Shown in pieces: positions 25,544 to 34,855 of a DNA stretch of 64,000 bases. The first letter of the stretch is position 1; the number at the start of each line of letters is the position of its first letter. The DNA is from Vicinamibacterales bacterium (GTDB lineage: Bacteria; Acidobacteriota; Vicinamibacteria; Vicinamibacterales; UBA2999), in the NCBI GenBank assembly GCA_041659285.1, contig JBAZYO010000002.1, forward strand, positions 434,001 through 498,000, written 5' to 3'. The position numbers were made by a program, and so were the translations under genes. The notes beneath the pieces are model-generated. The model was not told where the DNA came from, searched no databases, and saw only the letters and a program-made list of their open reading frames with translations.

Positions 25544-28342
25544 ATGTCGAGCATCGCCTTTCTGTGGCCCGCGATCGCCTGCGCGATTACCGGCGCGGCC
25601 CTCTACGCCACGCGCGGCGTGCTCGATCAAACCGTCACGCCTGGCGGCGTCGTCCGCTTCGCGTTGCTGCCGCCGTGGCAGGCGCTGCTCGGGTTCACTT
25701 GCCTGGCGGCGCTGGTGCTGGTCGGCATCGATCACCTGAACGCGCCCAAGGGCACGACGACGAACCGCCGCCCGCGGCTGGGCGAGCTGGTGCTGCCGCT
25801 GATGTCGCTGATCGTCCTGGTGGTGCCGTTCCTGCCGGCGGTGCCGGATCGCTGGCCGGTGTTCCAGGCGCTGGCGAGCCCGCTTGGCGCGGTGGTGTGG
25901 CTGACCGTGGCCGGCCAGCAGGCGTGGACGCTGTGGCAGAACCGCCTGCTCGTCCCGCGCTGGATCGAGAAGTGGTCCGTGGGCAGGGTGACCGCCGCGA
26001 TTTGGATCGCCACCGCCGTGCTCGCCGGCCTGGCCGGCGCCCGGTTGACCGGCACGCCGCTGTTTCCATCCGGCGATGAGCCGCACTACCTGGTGATCGC
26101 GCAGAGCCTGTGGCGCGACGGCGACTTCAAGATCGAGAACAACCACACGCGCGGCGACTACGAGGAGTACTTCCATCGCGCGCTCGAGCCGCACTACCTG
26201 ACGCGCGGGGCCGACAACGAGATCTACTCAATCCACCCGGTCGGCTTGCCGGTGATGATGGCGCCGGTCTACGGCGCCGGCGGCTACCCCGCCGTGGTCT
26301 TCGTGCTGATCCTCATGGGCGCCACCGCCGCCGCGATCGCGTGGTGGTGGACCATGGGCACGCTCAACGCCGCGGGCGCCGCCACCTTCGCCTGGGCCGC
26401 CATCGCCTGCTCGGCGCCGTTCCTCTTCAACACCTTCACCGTGTACCCGGAAATCGCCGCCGCCCTCGCGGTGATGATCGCGCTGGTCACGACGGTCCGG
26501 ACCAATCCCGATCAGCCGGGCGTGGCGCGGTGGGTGATCGTCGGCATCGCCTGCGCCTTGCTGCCCTGGCTGAGCACGAAATACGCCCCGATGTCCGGCG
26601 CCCTCGTTGTCGTGGCGGTTGGGCGGTTGGTAACCGAGGGGTCAGACCCCTTCATGGCACGATTGCTCCGGAAGGGGTCAGACCCCCGCTTTTGGGCGGT
26701 GGCCGCGCCCTACACGCTCTCCGTGATCGGGTGGCTGGCCTTCTTCTACGCGATCTGGGGCGTGCCGCTGCCGATGGCGCCCTACGGCGCGCTGGTGCAG
26801 ACGACGCCGCTCAACCTGGTCTTTGGAGCCCCGGGCCTGTTGTTCGATCAGGAGTACGGGCTGCTCGCCTTCGCGCCCGTGTATGTGCTTGCCGCCACCG
26901 GGTTGTTCCAGATGTGGCGCGCCGGCGGCACGCTGAAGCGGCTCGCCATCGAGATTGCCCTCGTCTTCGGCGCCCTGCTGGTCACCGTGGGCGCCTTCCG
27001 CATCTGGTGGGGCGGCACGTCGGCGCCGGCGCGGCCGCTGGCCTCGGGTCTGTTGCTGCTCGCGGTGCCCATCGCCATGGCGTTCCGCGCCGCCCCCGTT
27101 GGCTCGGCGCGTCGCGCCGGGCAACACCTGCTGCTGTGGGTCAGCGTCGGCATTGCCCTCACCCTCGCGGTGGCGCAAGACGGCATGCTGATCAACAACG
27201 GGCGTGACGGCACCTCGTCCCTGCTCGAGTACTGGTCGCCGCGGTGGGAACTGTGGACGCTGGCGCCGACGTTCATCTTCCACGAGTCGCCCATCGCCTG
27301 GCTGCACACGCTGTGGTGGCTCGCCATTGCCGCGCTCGCGGGTTGGTTCCTCGCCCGTCAGCGCACCGCCAGGCCCGGAATGGCGGCGCTGATCGCGGTG
27401 TCCACGTTCGGCGTGGCGCTGCTGGCCGTGTCGGTCACGTTCCCCTTTCTGCCCGCGGGCGCGGCGATGCCGCGCGTGGATCTCGGGGCGCGCTCGCGGC
27501 TGGCCTCGCTCGACGGCTTCGATGCCCGCGTGCGGCCGGCGGCCGTGATTTACGATCCGCTCCGCAAGGTGAACGCCTCGGCAGTGCTGCCGGAATTGTT
27601 CCTGGGCGTCAGGCCGCAGCAGCGGACGGATCCGCAGCCGATCCGCGTGATTCACAACGGACGATTCTCGCTGCCGGCCGGCACCTACGGCATCGACGTG
27701 ACCTTCAACGATCAGGTGCCCGGACGGCCGACGCCGTTCTCGCTGCAGGTCGGCCGCGTCGGCCCGGCCCTGCAGTCCTGGACGCTCGAGCCGAAAGCCG
27801 GCGAGACCTGGCACACCAGCCTCTGGCTCGCGGTTGACGCCGGCTTCGTCGGCTTCCGCGGCCCGACCGAGATGGAACGCGCCATCAGTGCGATCTCGAT
27901 CATCCCGACCGCCGTGGTTGACGTCGGCGCGCGGCCGCACGTGAGCGAGGTGCTGTCGGCGGCGACTTACGCCGGCGTGATGTTCTACTTCCACAACGAG
28001 CAGATGTATCCGGAGCCGAACGGCTTCTGGACCATCGGCCAGCGCTCGGCCGAGTTCACGGTGGCCGTGCCGCCCGGGCGCACCGCGCCGGTGGTGCTGC
28101 GCATTCACTGCGGCGCCCAGGCGAACCACGCCACCATCAACACGTTCGGGTGGCAACGCGACTACGCGCTGGTACCGGGACAGGCGGTGGAGGTGGAACT
28201 GCCGGTTGTGGCCGGCGGCGTGAGCCCGCTGACCATCGCCACCGACAACGGCTTCTCCCCGCGGCAAATCGATCCGGCCTCGAACGACAAGCGGTTCCTC
28301 GGTATCTGGGTGGAGATTCTGGACAAGGTGACACAACCATGA
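25544..28342 (+). CDS. Large GT-C-type polytopic membrane protein
   Basis: 932 residues with about 12-14 membrane segments in the first 640 and a soluble C-terminal region of about 280. After the fifth segment comes FPSGDEPHYLVIAQSLWRDGD, the acidic first-loop motif seen in lipid-linked-sugar GT-C transferases. The acceptor is unknown. Residues about 364-384 (TEGSDPFMARLLRKGSDPR) come from a double GGGGTCAGACCCC repeat. TAGAAT at 25529-25534 lies 9 nt before the ATG. The stop overlaps the pdxH start (ATGA). Confidence 0.75.
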   Translation: MSSIAFLWPAIACAITGAALYATRGVLDQTVTPGGVVRFALLPPWQALLGFTCLAALVLVGIDHLNAPKGTTTNRRPRLGELVLPLMSLIVLVVPFLPAVPDRWPVFQALASPLGAVVWLTVAGQQAWTLWQNRLLVPRWIEKWSVGRVTAAIWIATAVLAGLAGARLTGTPLFPSGDEPHYLVIAQSLWRDGDFKIENNHTRGDYEEYFHRALEPHYLTRGADNEIYSIHPVGLPVMMAPVYGAGGYPAVVFVLILMGATAAAIAWWWTMGTLNAAGAATFAWAAIACSAPFLFNTFTVYPEIAAALAVMIALVTTVRTNPDQPGVARWVIVGIACALLPWLSTKYAPMSGALVVVAVGRLVTEGSDPFMARLLRKGSDPRFWAVAAPYTLSVIGWLAFFYAIWGVPLPMAPYGALVQTTPLNLVFGAPGLLFDQEYGLLAFAPVYVLAATGLFQMWRAGGTLKRLAIEIALVFGALLVTVGAFRIWWGGTSAPARPLASGLLLLAVPIAMAFRAAPVGSARRAGQHLLLWVSVGIALTLAVAQDGMLINNGRDGTSSLLEYWSPRWELWTLAPTFIFHESPIAWLHTLWWLAIAALAGWFLARQRTARPGMAALIAVSTFGVALLAVSVTFPFLPAGAAMPRVDLGARSRLASLDGFDARVRPAAVIYDPLRKVNASAVLPELFLGVRPQQRTDPQPIRVIHNGRFSLPAGTYGIDVTFNDQVPGRPTPFSLQVGRVGPALQSWTLEPKAGETWHTSLWLAVDAGFVGFRGPTEMERAISAISIIPTAVVDVGARPHVSEVLSAATYAGVMFYFHNEQMYPEPNGFWTIGQRSAEFTVAVPPGRTAPVVLRIHCGAQANHATINTFGWQRDYALVPGQAVEVELPVVAGGVSPLTIATDNGFSPRQIDPASNDKRFLGIWVEILDKVTQP
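26637..26686. repeat. Double GGGGTCAGACCCC palindrome inside a coding region
   Basis: AGGGGTCAGACCCCT at 26637-26651 and AGGGGTCAGACCCC at 26673-26686. The layout matches 17552-17594. It encodes a hydrophilic EGSDPF...RKGSDPR stretch between membrane segments of the GT-C-type protein and keeps the frame open. Confidence 0.8.
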
Positions 28343-28980
28343 GCACGATTGCCGACCTGCGACGCGAGTACGCCAGCCGCGCCCTGTCTGAAGACCAGGC
28401 CAACCCCGATCCGATCCGCCAGTTCACAGTGTGGTTCGACGAGGCGGCGAGCGCGCAGCTGCTGGACGTGAACGCCATGACGCTGGCCACGGTATCGGCC
28501 AGCGGCGAGCCCGACGCGCGCACGGTCCTCCTGAAGGGCTTCGACGACGACGGGTTCGTCTTCTTCACCAATTACGACAGCGCGAAGGGTCGCGACCTGG
28601 CGGCCAACCCACGGGCCTGCCTCCTGTTCTTCTGGGCTGAACTCGAACGCCAGGTCCGCATCACCGGATCGGTGACCAAGGTCTCAAGGGCCGAGTCTGA
28701 TGAGTACTTTCACTCGCGCCCGTTCGAGAGCCAGGTCGGCGCCTGGACCTCGGCGCAGAGCACGACGGTCGACGGCCGCGCCCCGCTCGAGACGCGCTAC
28801 GCCGAGCTGTCGGCCCAATATGCAGGAGTCGTCGTGCCGCTGCCGCCGTTCTGGGGTGGCTACCGCGTGACGCCGGCGCGGATGGAGTTCTGGCAGGGAC
28901 GGCCGAGCCGCCTGCACGACCGCATCCTGTACCAGCGCCAGTCCGAAGTCGGCTGGTCGCGGTCGCGCCTGGCGCCCTAG
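28339..28980 (+). CDS. pdxH: Pyridoxamine 5'-phosphate oxidase
   Basis: 213 residues, close to the family's usual 210-220. It shows the FMN-binding region (MTLATVSASGEPDARTVLLK), FFTNYDSAKGRDLAANP, the RPFESQVGAWTSAQS motif and the C-terminal RLHDRILYQ ... SRLAP signature. The enzyme oxidises pyridoxamine or pyridoxine 5'-phosphate to PLP in the cytoplasm with FMN and O2. The ATG overlaps the previous stop (ATGA), so it is co-translated with the membrane protein, with no evident functional link. Confidence 0.95.
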   Translation: MSTIADLRREYASRALSEDQANPDPIRQFTVWFDEAASAQLLDVNAMTLATVSASGEPDARTVLLKGFDDDGFVFFTNYDSAKGRDLAANPRACLLFFWAELERQVRITGSVTKVSRAESDEYFHSRPFESQVGAWTSAQSTTVDGRAPLETRYAELSAQYAGVVVPLPPFWGGYRVTPARMEFWQGRPSRLHDRILYQRQSEVGWSRSRLAP

Positions 28981-29101
28981 CGCAGCCACAGATTCGCAGC
29001 CGCAGATTTCTGGTAGATGCGCGCCCGCCTTTAGCAGCCGCAGATTTCGCCGATTCACGCAGATTCATGCCCGACCAACGCCGGGCTCCGCCCGGCGTCA
29101 G

Positions 29102-29182
29102 GCAATGATGCACGACCGGCAGGAATGAGCCGCATCCGCGCACCGACAGAGCGGTTCATTCCTGCCGGTCGTACATCATTGC
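29102..29182. repeat. Long hairpin, 32-bp arms with two mismatches
   Basis: Arms 29102-29133 and 29151-29182 pair with only two mismatches around a 17-nt loop. A smaller hairpin gccgggctccgcccggc lies just before it (29083-29099). The gap 28981-29266 between two convergent genes holds only these and short gccgcagattt repeats, so it may serve as a bidirectional end of transcription. Confidence 0.8.
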
Positions 29183-29266
29183 GGCCGGCCCATGGCCGGC
29201 CGGTCGGGCCGCAGCTGGTGCGCGCGCAGGCAGAATCGACGTCATCGGCGCCATCTGCGGCCCTGG

Positions 29267-30175
29267 TTATTCGAGTTCGAGTGTGCCTTCTCCAACTCGC
29301 ACCGCTTTCCCGCCCACCTGCACGCGCGTGATCTGACCATCGGCGTCTTCGGTGATGCGCATGTGAATGCGGCTGGGCCGGCCCATCGCCACGCCCTGGA
29401 GGCTAACCATGTCCTGGCGGCGATCGCGGCTTACCAGGCCGTGCTTCACCAGATACGAACCAAGCGGGCCGCTCGCGCCACCGGTGGCTGGATCCTCCGC
29501 CACCCCGAGTGACGGCGCGAACATCCGGCTGTAGGCGGCGACGTCGGCGGCCACCGGCTCGGTGCTGAAGATGAAGACGGCGATGTGTGAACTCGGGAAC
29601 GCGCTCTTGAGCCGGCGCATGGCCGCCATATCCGGTTCGGCGGCATCGACCGCACCCCGCGTCTGCACCGGCACGAAGATGAACTGCGTGCCGCAGGAGA
29701 TCTCCTCCACCGGCAAGCCGGTTGCATCGACGGCGGCGGGATCAACGCCGGCGGCGCGGATCACGTCGGCTCTCGAGGACGCCGGCTCGCGGTAGACGGG
29801 CGGGCGCTGATCCATCCAGGCAAACGACAACGCGCCGTTGGTCCACGTCAGTTCCACCCTGGTCGGACCGACGCCGAGTCCGAACACCCAGTGGTCGCGG
29901 CCGGCGGCAATCACGCCTTCGTGCGCCAGCGCGAACGTGCTGCCGATGGTCGGATGGCCCGCCATGGGAAGCTCTGAACCCGGCGTGAAGATGCGCATCC
30001 GGATGTCGGTGTCGGGCGTTTCGGCCGGCAGGATGAAGGTGCACTCCGAGAAGTTCATCTCGCGCGTGATGGTTTGCATTTGGGCGGCCGAGAGGCCGCG
30101 CGCGTCCGGGAACACAGCGAGCTGGTTCCCCTCGAACAGGCGATCCGTAAAAACGTCATAGTGCAAGTAGCGCAT
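29267..30175 (-). CDS. PhzF-family isomerase/epimerase
   Basis: 302 residues in the diaminopimelate-epimerase fold family. The N-terminus (YDVFTDRLFEGNQLAVFPDA), NFSECTFILPA, the MAGHPTIGSTFAL motif and the second-domain GVAEDPATGGASGPLG motif are all present. PhzF-type proteins isomerise small metabolites; outside phenazine clusters the substrate is usually unknown, and no phenazine genes are here. ATG 30175 is preferred over GTG 30178 because TAGAAT at 30182-30187 ends exactly 6 nt before it. Confidence 0.9.
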   Translation of the reverse strand: MRYLHYDVFTDRLFEGNQLAVFPDARGLSAAQMQTITREMNFSECTFILPAETPDTDIRMRIFTPGSELPMAGHPTIGSTFALAHEGVIAAGRDHWVFGLGVGPTRVELTWTNGALSFAWMDQRPPVYREPASSRADVIRAAGVDPAAVDATGLPVEEISCGTQFIFVPVQTRGAVDAAEPDMAAMRRLKSAFPSSHIAVFIFSTEPVAADVAAYSRMFAPSLGVAEDPATGGASGPLGSYLVKHGLVSRDRRQDMVSLQGVAMGRPSRIHMRITEDADGQITRVQVGGKAVRVGEGTLELE

Positions 30176-30227
30176 CACTGGATTCTACCGGGAGGGAACT
30201 GCTGGTCGGGAACGGCTACAATGCCGC

Positions 30228-31559
30228 GTGTTTCTCCGCGGCCTGGTCGTCCTCCTGCTTCTCGCTGCAGCCACGGTCCACGGCCAAGGCACACTCACCA
30301 TCGTCGCGCCCGCGGCGCCAGGCGGCGGGTGGGATCAGACCGCTCGCGTCATGCAGCGGGTGCTGGCGGACATCGCACCGGCCGTGCGCGTGCAGGTGGA
30401 CAACATCCCCGGCGCGGCCGGCACCATCGGCCTGGCGCGGTTCGTGCAGTCGGAGCGCGGCAATCCCGACGCGCTGCTGGTCACCGGCCTCGTGATGGTC
30501 AGCGGTGTCATCACCAACGCCTCGCCGGTGTCGCTGTCGGATGCCACGCCGATTGCGCGGCTGACCGGCGAGACCGAGGTGATTGTCGTGCCGGCGGCGA
30601 GCCCGTATCAATCGCTCGCCCAATTGATCGCGGCCTTTCGCAAGGATCCCGGCGGGGTCTCGTGGGGCGGCGGGTCCGCCGGCGGCACCGATGACCTGCT
30701 GGTCCGGTTGCTCGCCGAGCAACTCGGCCTGCCCCCCTCACGCGTGAACTACATCGCCTTTCCCGGCGGCGGCGCGGCGCTCGCGGCGGTGCTGGGCGGC
30801 CAGGTCACGGCGGCGGTCAGTGGCTACGGAGAGTTCGCGGGACAGATCGCGGCAGGACACCTGCGGCCGCTGGCGATCTCCGCGGCCGAGCGCATCGCGG
30901 ACATCAACGCGCCCACGCTGCGCGAATCCGGCGTGCCCCTGGACCTGGCGAACTGGCGCGCCATTGTCGCTCCGCCTGGACTCTCGGATGCGGAACGCGA
31001 TGCGCTGACCGCGCGCATCACACAGATGGCGGAGAGCACGGCGTGGCAACAGGCGATCGCCGCCAACGGATGGGATGACCTGTTCCTGGCCGGCGCCGGC
31101 TTCCGGCAGTTCCTGCTGGCCGAACAGGCGCGCGTCGCGGCCGTGCTGCAGCGGCTGGCCACCGCCAACGGAGACAGCCCGCCACGATTCACGCTGGCCG
31201 TCACGCCGACGACCCTGCCCAATGTCACGGTCACGATGTTCGTCGTCCTGGCTGCGGGCATGCTGGTGGGTCGCCTCCGGAATCGGCCACGTCTCGAGAC
31301 TGGTCCCGCGCCCGGCAGGTCGATGACGGCGCTGCTCGGGCTCGCCTTGCTGTTGCAGCCCCTCGTCATGATCACCGCCGGCTTTGTTGCCTCTTCCACC
31401 ATCACGTTCGCCGTGACCGCCGCGTCATGGCGTGGAGCGCGGCCCGCCGTGGGGACCATGGTGAAGGACCTGGTCGTCGGCGGCGTGTTCGCCACGGTCA
31501 TCTACTTCGTGTTCAGCGCGGGACTCGGCGTGTCCCTGCCGCGCTTCCCGCTGCTCTAA
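30228..31559 (+). CDS. Tripartite tricarboxylate transporter: TctC binding protein fused to TctB
   Basis: 443 residues from GTG 30228, just after TACAAT (30217-30222). A signal segment ([19 protein letters not shown]) leads into a TctC/Bug-type solute-binding domain ([46 protein letters not shown]), residues 20-300. Four hydrophobic segments (about 325-443) match TctB. Family members normally encode these as separate proteins. The TctA gene starts on the last base of the stop codon (TAATG). It should bind a carboxylate in the periplasm and deliver it to TctA. Confidence 0.85.
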   Translation: MFLRGLVVLLLLAAATVHGQGTLTIVAPAAPGGGWDQTARVMQRVLADIAPAVRVQVDNIPGAAGTIGLARFVQSERGNPDALLVTGLVMVSGVITNASPVSLSDATPIARLTGETEVIVVPAASPYQSLAQLIAAFRKDPGGVSWGGGSAGGTDDLLVRLLAEQLGLPPSRVNYIAFPGGGAALAAVLGGQVTAAVSGYGEFAGQIAAGHLRPLAISAAERIADINAPTLRESGVPLDLANWRAIVAPPGLSDAERDALTARITQMAESTAWQQAIAANGWDDLFLAGAGFRQFLLAEQARVAAVLQRLATANGDSPPRFTLAVTPTTLPNVTVTMFVVLAAGMLVGRLRNRPRLETGPAPGRSMTALLGLALLLQPLVMITAGFVASSTITFAVTAASWRGARPAVGTMVKDLVVGGVFATVIYFVFSAGLGVSLPRFPLL

Positions 31560-33037
31560 TGGGCGAACTCTGGACCGGGTTCGCCGTCGCGCTGCAACCG
31601 ATCAACCTGCTGTGGGGCCTGGCGGGTGTCACGCTCGGCACGGCGGTGGGCGTGCTGCCGGGCATTGGCCCGGCGCTCACGGTGGCGTTGCTGTTGCCGG
31701 TGACCTACGGCCTCGATCCGACGGCCGCCCTGATCATGTTCGCCGGTATCTACTACGGCGCGATGTACGGGGGATCGACCACGTCCATCCTGCTGAACAC
31801 GCCCGGCGAGAGCGCCACCATCGTGACCGCGCTCGACGGCCACCAGATGGCGCGCAACGGCCGCGCCGGCGCGGCGCTGGCCACCGCGGCGATCGGTTCG
31901 TTCGTCGCCGGCACGTTGGCGACGCTCGCTCTGAGCATGACGGCGCCGCTGATGGTGCGGATGGCGCTGGCCTTTGGGTCGGCGGAATACTTCGCGCTGA
32001 TGGTGCTCGCGTTCGTGACCGTGACCAGCGTGCTGGGCGGGTCGCGGCTGGCCGGCTGGGTCAGCCTGACGCTGGGCCTCGCGCTCGGCGGCATCGGCAT
32101 CGACGGCCTGAGCGGGCAGGCACGGTTCACCTTCGGCATCCCGTATCTGCTGGATGGGATCGACCCGGTGATTGTGGCGATCGGCCTGTTCGCCATCGGC
32201 GAAACGCTGTGGGTGGTCAGCCGCGGGCCCGGCGAGGATCAGGTGCTGCCGGTCCGCGGCTCGCTGTGGATGACGCGCAACGAGTGGCAGCGATCGTGGA
32301 AGCCGTGGCTGCGCGGCACGGCGATCGGCTTTCCGATGGGCGCGCTGCCCGCAGGCGGCGCCGAGCTGCCCACGCTGATGTCATACGCGATCGAGAAGCG
32401 GCTGTCAGCGCGGCCCGGGGAGTTCGGCCACGGCGCCATCGAGGGGGTGGCCGGTCCCGAGGCCGCCAACAACGCCGCCGCCGCCGGCACGCTCGTGCCG
32501 CTCCTCACGCTGGGGCTGCCGACCTCGGCGACCGCGGCGGTGCTGCTCGCCGCGTTTCAACAGTTCGGCCTGCAGCCGGGTCCGCTGCTCTTCGCGCACG
32601 AGCCGGCACTGGTCTGGGGCGTGATCGCGAGCCTCTACGTTGGCAACGCCATGCTGCTCGTGCTCAACCTGCCGCTCGTCGGGCTGTGGGTGAAGCTGCT
32701 GTCGATCCCGCGGCCGTGGTTGTACGGCGGCATCCTGGTCATGGCCTCGCTCGGCGCCTACAGCGTGCACCGTTCCGCGGGCGACCTGGTGCTGGTGGCG
32801 ATCATCGGCATCATCGGCTTCGGTCTGCGTTACGTCGATGCCCCGGTCGCGCCGGTCATGATCGGGTTGATTCTCGGTCCGGCCGCGGAGCAGCACCTGC
32901 GGCGGGCGTTGTCGATCAGCCAGGGCGACTGGTCGGTCTTCCTGACGCGGCCGCTGTCGGCCGTGTTGTTGGGCGCCGCCATGGCGATCATCGCGCTCAC
33001 CGCCATCCGCCGGAAGGCCGGTAGAATCGAGGCATGA
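31559..33037 (+). CDS. tctA: Tripartite tricarboxylate transporter, TctA permease subunit
   Basis: 492 residues, about 11-12 membrane segments, near the usual TctA length of 500. Diagnostic stretches are [42 protein letters not shown] and [22 protein letters not shown]. It is translationally coupled to the TctCB fusion (one-base overlap) and to msrA downstream (ATGA overlap). It imports a carboxylate, probably driven by an ion gradient; the substrate is not identifiable. Confidence 0.92.
   Translation: MGELWTGFAVALQPINLLWGLAGVTLGTAVGVLPGIGPALTVALLLPVTYGLDPTAALIMFAGIYYGAMYGGSTTSILLNTPGESATIVTALDGHQMARNGRAGAALATAAIGSFVAGTLATLALSMTAPLMVRMALAFGSAEYFALMVLAFVTVTSVLGGSRLAGWVSLTLGLALGGIGIDGLSGQARFTFGIPYLLDGIDPVIVAIGLFAIGETLWVVSRGPGEDQVLPVRGSLWMTRNEWQRSWKPWLRGTAIGFPMGALPAGGAELPTLMSYAIEKRLSARPGEFGHGAIEGVAGPEAANNAAAAGTLVPLLTLGLPTSATAAVLLAAFQQFGLQPGPLLFAHEPALVWGVIASLYVGNAMLLVLNLPLVGLWVKLLSIPRPWLYGGILVMASLGAYSVHRSAGDLVLVAIIGIIGFGLRYVDAPVAPVMIGLILGPAAEQHLRRALSISQGDWSVFLTRPLSAVLLGAAMAIIALTAIRRKAGRIEA
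33022..33027 (+). promoter_or_regulatory. Putative -10 box giving a leaderless msrA transcript
   Basis: TAGAAT with 6 nt (cgaggc) to the msrA ATG. The same spacing is seen at 19768-19773, 30182-30187 and 59212-59217 before other start codons. Transcription would begin at or next to the start codon. Confidence 0.45.
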
Positions 33038-33666
33038 AGCTCAGCGACCTATTCGGCGGCGGCATGGGCATCCCCGCCGACCAGTTCCCCGATCCGGCCG
33101 TCGACATTCCGCCCGACACCACCGGCGCCCCGCAGACCGTCGTCCTTGGCGGCGGCTGCTTCTGGTGCACCGAGGCGGTGTTCGTCAAGCTCGATGGCGT
33201 GATCAGCGTCGTGTCCGGCTATGCCGGCGGCACCGCCGCGACCGCGGATTACCAGAGCGTCTGCAGCGGCATGACCGACCACGCGGAGGTGATCCGCGTG
33301 CGCTACGACTCGAGCCGCATCTCGTTCGGCCAGGTGCTCAAGGTGTTCTTCGCCATTGCCCACGACCCGACGCAGCTCAATCGCCAGGGCAACGACATGG
33401 GCCGGCAGTACCGGTCCGCGATCTTCTACGGCAGCGTGAATCAGGAACAAGTGGCGAGGGCCTATCTCCAGCAACTGGAAGAGGCGAAGGTGTTCGAGCA
33501 GCCGATCGTGACCACCGTCGAGCCCCTGATCGAGTTCTTCGAGGCCGAGGCCTACCACCAGGACTTCGTCGCCCGGAACCCGGCGCAGCCCTACGTGGCG
33601 GCGGTGGCGATGCCCAAGGTCAGGAAGCTCGAGAAGGCCTTCGGCGACAAGTTGAAGAAGTCGTGA
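33034..33666 (+). CDS. msrA: Peptide methionine-S-sulfoxide reductase MsrA
   Basis: 210 residues. The catalytic motif [12 protein letters not shown] (C42) is followed by GYAGG, the [17 protein letters not shown] block and QYRSAIFY. It reduces methionine S-sulfoxide in proteins using thioredoxin. No signal peptide is seen; the extra 35 residues at the N-terminus are unusual. It overlaps tctA by 4 nt. TAGAAT at 33022-33027 lies 6 nt before the ATG, so it may also have its own leaderless transcript. Confidence 0.95.
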   Translation: MKLSDLFGGGMGIPADQFPDPAVDIPPDTTGAPQTVVLGGGCFWCTEAVFVKLDGVISVVSGYAGGTAATADYQSVCSGMTDHAEVIRVRYDSSRISFGQVLKVFFAIAHDPTQLNRQGNDMGRQYRSAIFYGSVNQEQVARAYLQQLEEAKVFEQPIVTTVEPLIEFFEAEAYHQDFVARNPAQPYVAAVAMPKVRKLEKAFGDKLKKS

Positions 33667-33685
33667 GACATAATAGGGGTCTTGT

Positions 33686-33762
33686 GCGCTCGTAGCTCAA
33701 CTGGATAGAGCATCAGCCTTCGAAGCTGGGGGTCGCAGGTTCGAGTCCTGCCGAGCGCACCA
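33686..33762 (+). tRNA. tRNA-Arg (anticodon TCG)
   Basis: A full cloverleaf can be drawn. The acceptor stem GCGCTCG pairs with CGAGCGC, the D-arm is GCTC...GAGC, and the anticodon stem TCAGC/GCTGG holds loop CTTCGAA (anticodon TCG). The T-arm is GCAGG-TTCGAGT-CCTGC, and CCA is encoded at 33760-33762. CATAAT at 33669-33674 is a plausible -10. Confidence 0.95.
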
Positions 33763-33826
33763 TTCGATTCGCCCTCTGATCCCTGCTCCCTGATCCCCGC
33801 TTTCGCCTACACTCTGGGGAGCGCCG

Positions 33827-34855
33827 ATGCCCAGCACGACTGCCCCTCCCAACTGGGCGGAACTCCCGGACGAAGAGCTTCTCAACCTTCGCCTCGCGGC
33901 GCTCCCCCTCCGCCTCGACGGCACGGTCGTCGAATCGCGCATTGGCCAGCTCAAGGCCGAACTCGAGGCCCGCGGCCTCACCTTCCCCCTGCACTTCTAC
34001 CTGTCGGACGAGTGGTTCACACCGGACGGCCAGGCCTCGATGGCGGTGCCCTTCTACCTGGCGCATCCGCGCCTCGAACGGCTCGAGAAATCCCAGATGC
34101 TCGAAGTGGAAGGCGGCGAGCACGACTGGTGCATGCGCATCCTGCGCCACGAAGCCGGCCACGTCATCGACAACGCCTACAAGCTCCGCCTCCGCCGCCC
34201 CCGCCGGAAGGTCTTCGGCCGCTCGTCGGAGCCGTACCCCGAGTTCTACGCGCCGCGGCCGTACAGCAAGAGCTTCGTGCTGCACCTGGACCCGTGGTAC
34301 GCGCAGAGCCACCCCGACGAGGATTTCGCCGAGACCTTCGCGGTGTGGCTGACGCCTGAATCCAACTGGAAGACCCGCTACACGGGCTGGCCGGCCATCA
34401 AGAAGCTCGAGTACATGGACGAGCTGATGAAGTCGCTGGTCGGCAGGCAGCCGCTGCTCGAGCGGACCGACGAAGTGGACCCGCTGCGCAAACTGAACCG
34501 CAGCCTCCGCTTTCATTACCGCCGCAAGCGCCGGCACTACGGCGTCGATCACCCGACCTTCTACGATCGCGACCTGCGGCGGCTGTTCTCGGACGCGCCG
34601 GAACACGCGCACCACATGACCGCGCCGCAGTTCCTCGCCCGCATCCGCGGGCCGGTCCGCAAGATGGTCGCCGAGTGGACCGGCATCTACCAGTACACCA
34701 TCGACAAGGTGTTCGAAGACATCATTGTCCGATGCCGCGAGCTCAAGCTTCGCCTCGCCGTGCCTGAGGAACAGGCGCGGCAGGAATTCACGGTGCTGCT
34801 GACCGTGCAGGTGATGAACTACCTGCACAGCGGACGCCATCGGGTGGCCCTTTGA
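33827..34855 (+). CDS. Putative zinc-binding metallopeptidase (Peptidase_Mx-like)
   Basis: 342 residues with no signal peptide. The HExxH zinc motif is HEAGH (H108, E109, H112), and a downstream acidic stretch DEDFAETFAVWLTP could give the third ligand. This matches the putative zinc-binding metallopeptidase family of unknown substrate. The following ATP-grasp gene starts on the last bases of this gene (TTGA overlap), so they are translated together. This implies a joint pathway that forms and cleaves an amide or peptide bond. Confidence 0.75.
   Translation: MPSTTAPPNWAELPDEELLNLRLAALPLRLDGTVVESRIGQLKAELEARGLTFPLHFYLSDEWFTPDGQASMAVPFYLAHPRLERLEKSQMLEVEGGEHDWCMRILRHEAGHVIDNAYKLRLRRPRRKVFGRSSEPYPEFYAPRPYSKSFVLHLDPWYAQSHPDEDFAETFAVWLTPESNWKTRYTGWPAIKKLEYMDELMKSLVGRQPLLERTDEVDPLRKLNRSLRFHYRRKRRHYGVDHPTFYDRDLRRLFSDAPEHAHHMTAPQFLARIRGPVRKMVAEWTGIYQYTIDKVFEDIIVRCRELKLRLAVPEEQARQEFTVLLTVQVMNYLHSGRHRVAL

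Noticed and set aside
29267..30175. Phenazine biosynthesis cluster
   Set aside because: Only a PhzF-family protein is present and none of the other phz genes. The family is widespread outside phenazine pathways.
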